Shown: positions 35,132 through 43,090 of the stretch, piece after piece
How positions within the stretch are numbered: the first letter of the stretch is position 1
Layout: the number at the start of each line of letters is the position of its first letter
NCBI GenBank assembly: GCA_964531335.1
Contig: CAZHEV010000003.1
Coordinates: forward strand, 124,001-188,000
Length of the DNA stretch: 64,000 nt
Direction: 5' to 3'
Source of the DNA: CAZHEV01 sp964531335 [NCBI: uncultured bacterium]
Lineage (GTDB): Bacteria; Eisenbacteria; RBG-16-71-46; CAZHEV01
Made by a program: the position numbers and the translations under genes
Notes under the pieces: generated by a model
Databases searched by the model: none
What the model saw: the letters and a program-made list of their open reading frames with translations, nothing else
What the model was told of the DNA's origin: nothing

Positions 35132-35169
35132 AAAGCCGGCCCGGCCAGCCGTCCTGCCGGGCTGGCTTT
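35132..35169. other. Inverted repeat upstream of the sensory lipoprotein gene
   Basis: AAAGCC, 2 bases, CCCGGC, a 10-base loop, GCCGGG, 2 bases, GGCTTT: two 6-bp stems separated by a 2x2 internal loop. GAGCAGTTTTGG follows on the plus strand. It could be a weak terminator or a leader structure. The rest of 34912-35303 holds no gene I can support. Confidence 0.45.
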
Positions 35170-35303
35170 GAGCAGTTTTGGGGTTCCTTCCTCGCATACT
35201 TGACCCGAGTCCACCATGGGATTCCGGGGGATCTCGGCGCTTCGTGGATTCGCTTGTTCTCTTTGCCGTCGAGACCTCTTCTGAGCCCTCAGGAGAGCGC
35301 AGC

Positions 35304-37052
35304 ATGGCGCCTCGCACAGCACCGAAAACACACGGGGTCCGCTTTCCACCTGGGTCGCGATTCGTCATCGCCGTGGGCGCAGCCTGTCTGATCGCCGCGG
35401 CCCTCCTCTCCGGCTGCCGGGGGAACTCGCCGGAACGCGGCTGGACTATGCTCGGCTACGGCAGCCGGGGCACCAACTTCTATCCCATAGCCTCCGAAGC
35501 GGTCGGGCAGGGGTGGAAGCTCCGGGAGGACACGGGCCTGTCCGTCGGCCACATCAACTACCCTTCGTTCGAGATAGTTGCCGTGCGCGACGGCGAGGAC
35601 CGGGCTGTGCCCGTGTCGATACACGGCGCGGAGTGGTCGGGGTGCGAGATCTGGGTGGGGGACAGGGAGGTCCTCAGCGGTGATGGGCTAACCCTCGTCG
35701 GCCAGGTGAACGCCGACGGCGGCCCGCAGGTGGAGCTCGTTCTGAAAAACACATACCACGAGCTGGTGCGCTCCAGCTCCCCCGATTCCCTGCTGGCCAT
35801 TCGCAATGTGATCATAGCGGGCTTCACCGACACCCTTATGGCGATGTGCGGCCCGGGGGACAGCCTCGTGGTCCGAAGCGAGCTGTGCTTCGCGGACCTC
35901 GACGGCACCGTGGTGAAGCGTATCCCGTGCAGGGCGGGTGTGAATCGCATCTGTCAGGTCGGCGGGGGGATCCTTGGAAGGCGGGCGGCACTGGTAACGG
36001 ACCAGTCGTCCTGGCAGGCATCGGACCTGCTCTACCAGCGTTACTTCAGGGAGGTCTATTCCGCCGGACACGGCCCGATGTACAGGGCTCTTTCGTACAG
36101 CTTCGCCGAAGGGATCGCCACGGAGAGAGGCGTCGCGGCCATCGACCTCGACTCAGGAGAGGAGCTCTGGTTCTACGCCACGGCGAGCTTCCCGTACATG
36201 TACGCCGTGCATGACGTCTGCGGGGACGAGCAGCCGGAGATCCTGCTTGGCTCTTACAGCCCCCACAACTTGATCAATGCGAGCAACATGACCGATCTCG
36301 GACATGCTCATGTGATCCTGCTCGACGCTTACGGCGCTCCGCTGTGGGTCTACACGCTGCCGGGAATCCACATCGGAGCTAGAACGGGCATAGCCCGGTT
36401 GGGGACGGGCGCCGAGTACGGAGTTGTCGTGGCCGCCGGAAACGCCGCCGCCGAGTGGGGGATGCTGGCCGTGCTCGAGCCTTCCGGCGGCGAGGTCATC
36501 GCCTTGACGGTGAGCGAGTTCTCCTACACCAGCCTTGTAATCGCGGACCTCGACGGGGACGAAGCGGATGAAATAGTGACCGGCACAACGGACGGCCGGT
36601 TTCTGGTCCTCAACGGTGACCTGGATGTGGTCGCCGAGGCCTCGCCGACACCTCCCGATGAGCTCTTCCGGAGGGTATCGTGCTTCGCGCAATGCGCCAA
36701 CGACATCGACGGTGATGGATCCATAGAGCTGGTGGGCGCGTGGGCGAAGCTGCGCTTCGAGGAGCCGACCCGCGAGCGATTGATCGCCGGACCCGCCGAT
36801 ACCGCCTCCCTCTGCGTCGGGGTCTTGTCGCGGGATCTGGAGCTCTTGGACAGCTTCTGGATCGAACCGGAGCGGGGAGCGCCCGCCTTCGCATGGCATC
36901 AGCCTCCCGCCTACTTCGCGCGGGTGTGCGACGTCGACGGCGACCGGGTAAACGACATAGTGACGAGCTACGGCGGCAGGCTGAGGGTCCTCTCGCCGAC
37001 CCCTCCGCGTGATATGGCAAAGGCGTCGGCCGGGGAGGTGAGCGCGGATTGA
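35304..37052 (+). CDS. Lipoprotein with FG-GAP-like repeats
   Basis: This exported protein of 582 residues has a lipobox L-L-S-G-C (Cys near residue 38) after a hydrophobic signal, so it is probably a membrane-anchored lipoprotein. The C-terminal half has FG-GAP/VCBS-type calcium-loop repeats: D-L-D-G-D-E-A-D-E-I-V-T-G, D-I-D-G-D-G-S-I-E-L-V-G and D-V-D-G-D-R-V-N-D-I-V-T, suggesting a beta-propeller that may bind ligands. AGGAGA precedes the ATG at 35304, and the frame upstream to 35178 is not convincing. Its stop overlaps the start of the histidine kinase gene (TTGA), so the two are translated together. It is probably a sensory or ligand-binding partner of that kinase. Confidence 0.82.
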   Translation: MAPRTAPKTHGVRFPPGSRFVIAVGAACLIAAALLSGCRGNSPERGWTMLGYGSRGTNFYPIASEAVGQGWKLREDTGLSVGHINYPSFEIVAVRDGEDRAVPVSIHGAEWSGCEIWVGDREVLSGDGLTLVGQVNADGGPQVELVLKNTYHELVRSSSPDSLLAIRNVIIAGFTDTLMAMCGPGDSLVVRSELCFADLDGTVVKRIPCRAGVNRICQVGGGILGRRAALVTDQSSWQASDLLYQRYFREVYSAGHGPMYRALSYSFAEGIATERGVAAIDLDSGEELWFYATASFPYMYAVHDVCGDEQPEILLGSYSPHNLINASNMTDLGHAHVILLDAYGAPLWVYTLPGIHIGARTGIARLGTGAEYGVVVAAGNAAAEWGMLAVLEPSGGEVIALTVSEFSYTSLVIADLDGDEADEIVTGTTDGRFLVLNGDLDVVAEASPTPPDELFRRVSCFAQCANDIDGDGSIELVGAWAKLRFEEPTRERLIAGPADTASLCVGVLSRDLELLDSFWIEPERGAPAFAWHQPPAYFARVCDVDGDRVNDIVTSYGGRLRVLSPTPPRDMAKASAGEVSAD

Positions 37053-39661
37053 GACGCCGACTGAGATCTCTCGTCACGCTTTCCCCATATGCTCTCCTGC
37101 TCCTTCCCGCGTGCCTTTGTTGCATCTGCCTTGCCCTGCCGGCCCAGGCCGCTGAAACGCCGGGTCTTTTCTACCGCCGGCTCCCGCCCTTTATCCCCGA
37201 GGGCATATCTTCCGCGTGCCTGGTCTCTTACGGGACGGACCGGCACGCCGTGGTCTGCGCTCTGCGCGACGGATCGCTCCTGGGTATGATCTATCTCTCA
37301 AGTGACGACAACTTTCTAATAAACACTTTTCATGAATGCGACGATCCTGTTCTCGATCTCACCGTATTCGACATGCAGGTTCGAGGAAAGGCGACGAAAT
37401 GCTTCGCCGGAATAGGAGCCAGGACACTGCATCTTTTCTCGGGCGATTTCGCCCTTTTGCTCGAAAAGGAGTTCGAGGGCGCCGAAGCGCCGGCTTTCTT
37501 CCTACAGGGAGACGCAGGCGGGCGCGGGCCTGAAAGCCGCTTGTATTTCTGTAGGGGAAGTGCGGTCTATTCGCTCGCGCTGCCGGGACTGAAGGAGGAG
37601 CGGATAGCTACGCTGCCGGCGCCCGCCTGCGCGGCGCGACTGTGCGTGACGGCGGACGGAGAGAGGCTGGCGGTGGGAGTCACGGAGGGAGGAGACCTGT
37701 GGACGGTGGACGTCGAACGAGGATCCGCGCATGTGGAGCCGAGCGGCCTGCGACCTGTTACCGGGTTGGACCGGAGCGATCTGAACGGAGAACGCGAGGG
37801 CTTTCCGGTCTGCGTTTTTCGTGACGGCCACGGCGGGGCCCGCCTGGCCGTCGCTCATCTAGGCGACGCCGGCGGATCGGCGGCGGCGGCCGTGACATGC
37901 TTCGCAATATCGCGCGACGGTATGGAGGAGCTCTGGACGGTGGACTTCCCGGAGGGTCCATGTATCTCCCTAGCCGCAGGGGATTCGGCCCTGTACGCGG
38001 GCGGCGGCACCATCTGGAGGGGCGAGGGCACGGGAGGATGGATACGAAGGTACGGCCTCGATGGAGAAATGGAGCGCGAGCTGCGGGTGCCGTGCCCGGT
38101 GGGATATATCCGGCGCGTGGGAGAGACGATCTGCGCCCTGGACCGCATCTCCGACGGCGGGCGACACGATAGCTGGTGTCTCACCGTGGCCTCCCCATCG
38201 CTCCGGCGCCTCTGGATGGAAAGCTGCGTTTTGAACCCAAAGGGGATACTCGCGGGGGACATAGGCGGCGACTCGCGGAAGGACATCGTGGTGGTGGGAG
38301 ACGTGCTGCGCTTCGTCGGGGAGAGGGGGGTCCAAGGCGAGCGCGGAGAGGTCGACTGCTATATAAACCGGATGGGCGTGCTCGAGAGGATGGCGCAGAC
38401 CCACGAGGAAAGCGCCGACGACTTATCGGCGGAGGGCCAAATCCGCGAGGCCGAAGATGCCCTTTCGCTTGCCCGTTCGATCAGATGGTCCCTCGCAGAC
38501 GAGGACGCCGCGGGGAGGATTGGAGACAAGCTGGAAGAAATGAGACTTGCCGAGGCCAGGATGGAGCGGCTCGAGACGGTCACCCTCGTAGTCCTGGCGG
38601 TCTTTCTCGTGCCGGTCGTATGGAAGCGCAAGACCATATCCGCGTTGGCGGAGCGGATCGCCGCCGGCCTGTTCCCGGGCTCACGCAAAGAGAAAGCGCT
38701 GAGGGAGCCGCCTTCGGTAAGCCTCGTCCAGTCCGTTCTGGAGTTCCAGCACAGCGGATCCATCAGCAAGGCGCTCACACGCCTCGGCTTCAACCTCGCC
38801 AACACGAATCCACGTACCGAACGAGGTCGCGAGGCCGCCGCGACGGCCGCCGGGCTGGCGCAGAGCTTCGAAGCCAATTTCAGACGCCAGATCGAAGATA
38901 TAGCTTCGATCATCAACGAGGTCACCAGGGACGCACCCGGCCATGGAGAGTCGCTGCAACGCTCGCTCGAGGACCGGTTCTCCGATCTGAAGGAAGAGAT
39001 ACCCGTCTTCGTGGATGCCGTGAGCGCGGGAGAGGGGCTCACGGAGGCGGCATCGCGTCTGGACAACGCCTGTGAGCGTCTCAAGTCCGCGGTCCTGGAT
39101 GTGGCCAGGGCGGTCAATCGATCGTTCTTCTGCTCTGTTGGTGACGCCCTGTCCATGGTGCTCGCGAACGAGGAGAGATCGCTGGCCGAAGCCGGGGTGA
39201 TCGCGAGGGTGCACGATACGAGATCCAGGGAGCTCGGCGTTGTGATACGTCCCCATCACCTGATATTCGTGCTTCAGAACCTGGTGGAGAACGCCATAAG
39301 GGCGATGTCGCAAAGCGAGGAGAAGGTGTTGTCCGTCACCGTAAGGGTCGAGGGCGTGGACACGGTGGTCGAGGTGAGCGACACCGGAGCGGGAGTGCCG
39401 CAGGCGCTGCGCGGGGTGATCTTCGACGCGGGCGGTTCCCGGGCTCCAAGCGCGGACTCGCGGGGGAAAGGCGGATTCGGTCTGAATCACTCCAGAAAGC
39501 TGCTCCAGGAGTACGGAGGATCCGTTCGTCTCCTGGGCACCTCCTCGTCAAAGGGATCCACCTTCGCCGTCGGGCTAAGGACATGGCCCCGTGGGGCGCC
39601 GATCCCCCGGGATGAGGAAAGAAGCTCCGGTGAAGGGCCGGCGCGCGGGAGGCCGATGTAG
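37049..39661 (+). CDS. Sensor histidine kinase with large extracytoplasmic propeller-like sensor
   Basis: This membrane kinase of 870 residues has a signal/TM segment at about 10-35. A sensor of roughly 470 residues follows, containing repeated short beta motifs and an FG-GAP-like D-I-G-G-D-S-R-K-D-I-V-V-V-G-D. One TM helix lies near 511-526 (T-L-V-V-L-A-V-F-L-V-P-V-V-W). The ATPase domain has the N box N-L-V-E-N-A-I-R-A-M (about 743), D-T-G-A-G-V-P (about 778) and G-K-G-G-F-G-L-N-H-S (about 807). The phosphoacceptor His is not obvious; E-F-Q-H-S-G near 564 is a candidate, in an atypical helical region. Start is TTG at 37049, overlapping the lipoprotein stop. It pairs with the sigma54-type regulator downstream. 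Confidence 0.85.
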   Translation: MRRRLRSLVTLSPYALLLLPACLCCICLALPAQAAETPGLFYRRLPPFIPEGISSACLVSYGTDRHAVVCALRDGSLLGMIYLSSDDNFLINTFHECDDPVLDLTVFDMQVRGKATKCFAGIGARTLHLFSGDFALLLEKEFEGAEAPAFFLQGDAGGRGPESRLYFCRGSAVYSLALPGLKEERIATLPAPACAARLCVTADGERLAVGVTEGGDLWTVDVERGSAHVEPSGLRPVTGLDRSDLNGEREGFPVCVFRDGHGGARLAVAHLGDAGGSAAAAVTCFAISRDGMEELWTVDFPEGPCISLAAGDSALYAGGGTIWRGEGTGGWIRRYGLDGEMERELRVPCPVGYIRRVGETICALDRISDGGRHDSWCLTVASPSLRRLWMESCVLNPKGILAGDIGGDSRKDIVVVGDVLRFVGERGVQGERGEVDCYINRMGVLERMAQTHEESADDLSAEGQIREAEDALSLARSIRWSLADEDAAGRIGDKLEEMRLAEARMERLETVTLVVLAVFLVPVVWKRKTISALAERIAAGLFPGSRKEKALREPPSVSLVQSVLEFQHSGSISKALTRLGFNLANTNPRTERGREAAATAAGLAQSFEANFRRQIEDIASIINEVTRDAPGHGESLQRSLEDRFSDLKEEIPVFVDAVSAGEGLTEAASRLDNACERLKSAVLDVARAVNRSFFCSVGDALSMVLANEERSLAEAGVIARVHDTRSRELGVVIRPHHLIFVLQNLVENAIRAMSQSEEKVLSVTVRVEGVDTVVEVSDTGAGVPQALRGVIFDAGGSRAPSADSRGKGGFGLNHSRKLLQEYGGSVRLLGTSSSKGSTFAVGLRTWPRGAPIPRDEERSSGEGPARGRPM

Positions 39662-39695
39662 GGCGAGGACGCCGATGGAAAGAGGGAAACACCTT

Positions 39696-41096
39696 ATGTC
39701 CACGCGATTGCTCATCGTCGACGATGACCAGGGTTATTTGAACGACCTCATATCGCAGCTCGAGTCCAGGTACGAGTGCCTGGGAGCGAGCAGCCGCGAG
39801 CGGGCCTTGGACCTCATGGAGTCTCATGCCCCGGACGTGGTCGTGACCGACGTCTTTCTCGAGGGCGAGCGTCCGACCGGGTTCGATTTGCTCGTGGAGT
39901 TGAAGAAAAGGGATGAGACTCTACCGGTCGTCCTGATCAGCGAGCGCCATGATCTTTCATTGGTCCTCGAGCTGGCCGTTCAGGGCGGAGGAGTGGAAGG
40001 AGACGGATATCTCGGTAAGCCGTTCTCGGTGGAGGAGCTCGAAGACAGGATCGAATCCGCCTTGCGCATGAGGAGGGCCGCCGAGGCCTTGGCCCGTCAG
40101 AGCGCAGGCCCCGCGGACACGGAGATAGTGGCCGCCGGCGCGTCCATGCAAAGGGCGATGAGAATGCTGGAAACGTACGCCCCCACCGATGCGACGGTGC
40201 TCCTGTTGGGAGAGACGGGCACGGGAAAGACGCTGTTGGCCAGGGAGCTGCACAGGCGCAGCAGAAGGGCAAGGAAGGCGTTCATAGAGGTGCAGTGCCC
40301 CAACCTGCAGCGAGAGCTCGTAAGGAGCGAGCTCTTCGGGCACGAGAAAGGCTCCTTCACCGGAGCCGGGGAGAGAAGCAAGGGGCGCTGCGAGATCGCG
40401 GACGGGGGCACTCTGTGCCTGGAGGAGATCGGCGACCTCGAACCGGGCGTACAGGGGTGCCTGCTTAGGCTCCTGGAGGAAGGGGCCTTCGAGCGCGTCG
40501 GGGGCGGCGCGACGATCAACGTCGATGTCAGAGTGATAGCGGTGACCAACGTCGACCTGGAGGAACAAGTGAGGCGGGGCGCTTTCCGCAAAGACCTCTA
40601 CTACAGATTGAGCCAGTGCCCAATAACGATCGACCCGCTGCGAGAGAGAAAGGAGGACATCGAGCCCCTTGCCCGTCGCTTCCTGGACATGTACTGCAGG
40701 AAATACTCCGTCATGGTCGAAGGCATAAGCGCAGATGCCATGGACATGATGCGCGCCTACGAATGGCAGGGCAACGTCCGCGAGCTCGATCACATAATGA
40801 TGCTCTCCGTCATGAACAGAAAGGCGTCGGGGAGCACGGGAGAGCTGCGTCCCGAGGAGCTCAGAATAGGTGAGTCGAGCCTCGAGGGCCGGTCATCCCG
40901 AATGACATATGATGATCTCAAAGAACATCAGCTCCAGGAGTCGAGGAGATACTTCTCTGGGGTTCTCGCCCAAGCCGGCGGCGACGCCGCGAAGGCCTCG
41001 AGGATCGCGGGGATACCGCGAGGGAGCCTTTACCGCAAGTTGAAAAGTCTCGGGATCAGTCCCGGCAAAGGCGGCGGCAAAAGCGTGACGGATTAA
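39696..41096 (+). CDS. NtrC-family sigma54-activating response regulator
   Basis: This protein of 466 residues has three parts. The receiver has I-V-D-D-D, the phosphorylation site D52 (V-V-T-D-V) and K108. The AAA+ domain has Walker A G172-E-T-G-T-G-K-T, the sigma54-contact loop G219-S-F-T-G-A and G-N-V-R-E-L. A C-terminal Fis-type HTH (A-A-K-A-S-R-I-A-G-I-P-R-G-S-L-Y-R-K-L) completes it. Two oddities: the loop is GSFTGA rather than GAFTGA, and Walker B reads C-L-E-E-I-G-D-L where L-D-E-I is usual. The start is ATG 39696 (AGAGGG upstream); ATG 39675 is an alternative. It is the cognate regulator of the preceding kinase and a likely activator of the promoter at 41359. Confidence 0.92.
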   Translation: MSTRLLIVDDDQGYLNDLISQLESRYECLGASSRERALDLMESHAPDVVVTDVFLEGERPTGFDLLVELKKRDETLPVVLISERHDLSLVLELAVQGGGVEGDGYLGKPFSVEELEDRIESALRMRRAAEALARQSAGPADTEIVAAGASMQRAMRMLETYAPTDATVLLLGETGTGKTLLARELHRRSRRARKAFIEVQCPNLQRELVRSELFGHEKGSFTGAGERSKGRCEIADGGTLCLEEIGDLEPGVQGCLLRLLEEGAFERVGGGATINVDVRVIAVTNVDLEEQVRRGAFRKDLYYRLSQCPITIDPLRERKEDIEPLARRFLDMYCRKYSVMVEGISADAMDMMRAYEWQGNVRELDHIMMLSVMNRKASGSTGELRPEELRIGESSLEGRSSRMTYDDLKEHQLQESRRYFSGVLAQAGGDAAKASRIAGIPRGSLYRKLKSLGISPGKGGGKSVTD

Positions 41097-41154
41097 CCCG
41101 CTCCGCGCCCGGCCGTCGCCCCGAGCCGCGCTTCCTGTCACATTTCCGCGATTT

Positions 41155-41174
41155 GATTCTCGCCATCGTGAATC
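41155..41174. promoter_or_regulatory. Possible upstream activator site
   Basis: GATTC, 10 bases, GAATC is a dyad about 200 bases before the sigma54 promoter. A related GAGAATCCCGG lies at 41235-41245. The position suits an enhancer for the NtrC-type regulator. The assignment is speculative. Confidence 0.3.
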
Positions 41175-41358
41175 CCGTAACCTTTAGACCCCCATGTAAA
41201 TAGAGAATTCGCTTTCCCGCGCCGTCACCGAGTTGAGAATCCCGGCCGGCGCGGGGCATGGCGGCAGCGACGACCGCGCGCCGGCTTCACCTCCACATCT
41301 TCATGTAGCACAGGCAGTAGCGTCGATGCACGCCTTTGCGCCCGCGGCGAAGGTCCGG

Positions 41359-41374
41359 TGGCACGGCTGGTGCA
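41359..41374 (+). promoter_or_regulatory. Sigma54 (-24/-12) promoter
   Basis: TGGCACGGCTGGTGCA has GG and GC exactly ten bases apart and matches TGGCAC-N5-TTGCA except for one base. Transcription would start near 41385, 60 bases before the receiver gene. A sigma54 activator gene lies just upstream. The remainder of 41097-41443 shows no gene. Confidence 0.7.
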
Positions 41375-41443
41375 AAGGATGGGGTCGGTTGTGGCTGCAT
41401 GGGCTGCGTGTGCTTCGTAATGTCCTCCGACTAGCGGGAGGTT

Positions 41444-41845
41444 ATGGGGTTGTACGGTTCAGGAGATCAGAAGCTCATTCTGCTGGTGGACGACGACAGC
41501 GGGTTCCACAGGGACTTCGCTGCCATGCTCTCACCCAAATACCGCCTCCTGAGCGCGTACAACCCCTCGGAGGCCCTGCGGCTCGCCAAGATCGAAACGC
41601 CGTACGTGGCCCTCATGGACTTGCACCTGCCGCTGACGACCGCCGGATACGAGTACTCCGCGGGGCTCGAGCTGCTCGAGGAGATGCACAAGGTCACCTA
41701 CGGCGAGCTTCCCATCATAATGCTGATCGACTGCGATATAGAGCATGGACTGTGCGAGCACATTCTGACCAGAGCCAGGGGCATCATCAAGAAGCCGAGG
41801 GAGATGAAGGCCCTGCTGGACGAGATGGAACGGTGCCTGGGGTAG
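41444..41845 (+). CDS. Single-domain response regulator
   Basis: This receiver-only protein of 133 residues has acidic pocket D16-D17-D18 (L-V-D-D-D), D59 as the phosphorylation site (A-L-M-D-L-H-L-P) and K116/K117 (G-I-I-K-K-P). The usual Thr/Ser after strand 4 is replaced (I-M-L-I-D-C-D), which is unusual for a switch protein. There is no output domain, so it may act as a phosphate sink or diffusible CheY-like signal. The start at ATG 41444 has GGGAGG only two bases away; TTG at 41450 is an alternative. It lies under a sigma54 promoter and is followed by a terminator. Confidence 0.82.
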   Translation: MGLYGSGDQKLILLVDDDSGFHRDFAAMLSPKYRLLSAYNPSEALRLAKIETPYVALMDLHLPLTTAGYEYSAGLELLEEMHKVTYGELPIIMLIDCDIEHGLCEHILTRARGIIKKPREMKALLDEMERCLG

Positions 41846-41868
41846 TTGGGTAGACTGGATAGGCCGCG

Positions 41869-41916
41869 CCCCGCCGGGTGCGCTTTCGGCGAATTCCGGC
41901 GGGGTTGTTTTTTTCT
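41869..41916 (+). terminator. Terminator after the receiver gene
   Basis: CCCCGCCGG (41869-41877) pairs with CCGGCGGGG (41896-41904) across an 18-base loop. A T-rich run follows (TTGTTTTTTT), 24 bases past the stop. Confidence 0.7.
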
Positions 41917-41917
41917 C

Positions 41918-41946
41918 TTGACGGGCGAACATATGTTCGGTATCAT
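41918..41946 (+). promoter_or_regulatory. lexA promoter
   Basis: TTGACG (41918-41923), a 17-nt spacer and TATCAT (41941-41946). The spacer holds the LexA operator, so bound LexA would block polymerase. Confidence 0.7.
41926..41939. promoter_or_regulatory. LexA operator (Cheo-type SOS box)
   Basis: CGAACATATGTTCG is a perfect 14-bp palindrome fitting the CGAAC-N4-GTTCG consensus of Bacillus and Actinobacteria LexA, not the CTGT-N8-ACAG box of gammaproteobacteria. It implies autoregulation of the SOS cassette. Confidence 0.85.
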
Positions 41947-41984
41947 ATGTATAGTCTGAATCGTGAAGGAAAGAAGGGCTTGCA

Positions 41985-42602
41985 ATGAAAGAGCTTACAG
42001 ATCGGCAGAGGGACGTTCTCGATGTGATTCTCTCCTCGGTGGGGGAGACCGGGCGCTTTCCCTCCTACAGGGAGATAGGCCGGGAGCTGGGCATGAGCTC
42101 CGTGGCCACGGTCGGCCAGCACATGGAGGCCCTCGTGGCCAAGGGAGCCCTCAGAAGGGACGGCGACCTCCTTGCGGTGAATCCTGCCCTGAGGGGCGAC
42201 AAGGGGATCCCCATAGTGGGCCGGATCGCGGCCGGCGCCCCCATAACGGCCATCGAGCACCTGGAGGGGACATTGGACCTGGCGGGAATCGTAGGCCGCG
42301 GGGGGACACACTACGCCGTGAGAGTAAAGGGCGACAGCATGGTCGAGGCGGGTATCCACGGGGGAGATCTGGTCGTGGTGCGCCTTCAGTCGACCGCCGA
42401 GAGCGGCGACACGGTTGTCGCGTACCTCGGCGAGGAGCAGGAGGCGACGGTCAAGGTTCTCTACAAGCGCAGATGGGGTTACGAGCTTCAGCCCCGGAAC
42501 GCGGATTACGAGATCATAAAGATAAGGAGAGACGATCCTCACTTCCGCCTGGGCGGGAAAGTGGTGGCCGTGGTGAGGAAGCTGTCGGGCAAGAAGGTAT
42601 AA
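41985..42602 (+). CDS. lexA: LexA repressor
   Basis: This SOS repressor of 205 residues has an N-terminal winged HTH (R-F-P-S-Y-R-E-I-G-R-E-L-G-M-S-S) that binds the operator in its own promoter. The C-terminal S24 self-cleavage domain has cleavage site A83-G84 (R-I-A-A-G-A-P-I), nucleophile S118 (K-G-D-S-M-V-E-A-G-I) and general base K157 (A-T-V-K-V-L-Y). On DNA damage, RecA filaments trigger cleavage and induce the operon. GAAGGGC is the probable ribosome site. It is followed at 6 bases by a small gene, then two error-prone polymerase genes, so the whole block is likely one SOS regulon unit. Confidence 0.96.
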   Translation: MKELTDRQRDVLDVILSSVGETGRFPSYREIGRELGMSSVATVGQHMEALVAKGALRRDGDLLAVNPALRGDKGIPIVGRIAAGAPITAIEHLEGTLDLAGIVGRGGTHYAVRVKGDSMVEAGIHGGDLVVVRLQSTAESGDTVVAYLGEEQEATVKVLYKRRWGYELQPRNADYEIIKIRRDDPHFRLGGKVVAVVRKLSGKKV

Positions 42603-42608
42603 CGGGAA

Positions 42609-42863
42609 ATGCAGGTAGAGCACTTGAACGAAGCGATCAAGGTAAGGGCGGATTTTCAAGGCGGCAGGATCGTACCGCTCGTCTTCAAGCGGAAGGACAA
42701 GAACTACAGGGTGACGCAGGTCAACGCCGCCTGGGAGGACAGGGAGGGTACGCAAAAGCTCTACTTCTTCTCCGTGACCGCCGACAGCGGAGACGTCTAT
42801 CAACTGCGATTGAGCGGCAAGGACATGACCTGGTATGTCGACCTGGTGATGATGGAGGGGTAG
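42609..42863 (+). CDS. Small SOS-operon protein, DUF6504-like
   Basis: This protein of 84 residues is rich in beta strands: F-K-R-K-D-K-N-Y-R-V-T-Q-V, Q-K-L-Y-F-F-S-V-T-A and V-Y-Q-L-R-L-S-G-K-D-M-T-W-Y-V-D. The pattern (basic strand, aromatic strand, Y-x-L, W-x-V) resembles DUF6504, a small domain often found beside the ImuB/DnaE2 mutagenesis genes in other bacteria. The match is by eye. It starts 6 bases after lexA and is presumably LexA-controlled. A role as accessory factor for translesion synthesis is an inference from context. The 227-base gap that follows shows no convincing gene. Confidence 0.75.
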   Translation: MQVEHLNEAIKVRADFQGGRIVPLVFKRKDKNYRVTQVNAAWEDREGTQKLYFFSVTADSGDVYQLRLSGKDMTWYVDLVMMEG

Positions 42864-43090
42864 CGGGAGCGGACGGGAGCCACCCACCGTGACTGATTGA
42901 TTCCGTTCCTGGCTTCTGTCCCACCGGCCCCCCATCGTCGCCGGGCGCACGGAGCGACCGCGGATCCGAGCGCGTCGCCGAGGATCTCTCCCGCCTTGTG
43001 CCGGGCCGGAAAGCCTGGTCATGGCCTCCGGCGAGATCCGGCTTCGTTCTGAAGTCATAAGCTATCTCTTCCTCCATAAGGGCCCCCTGA

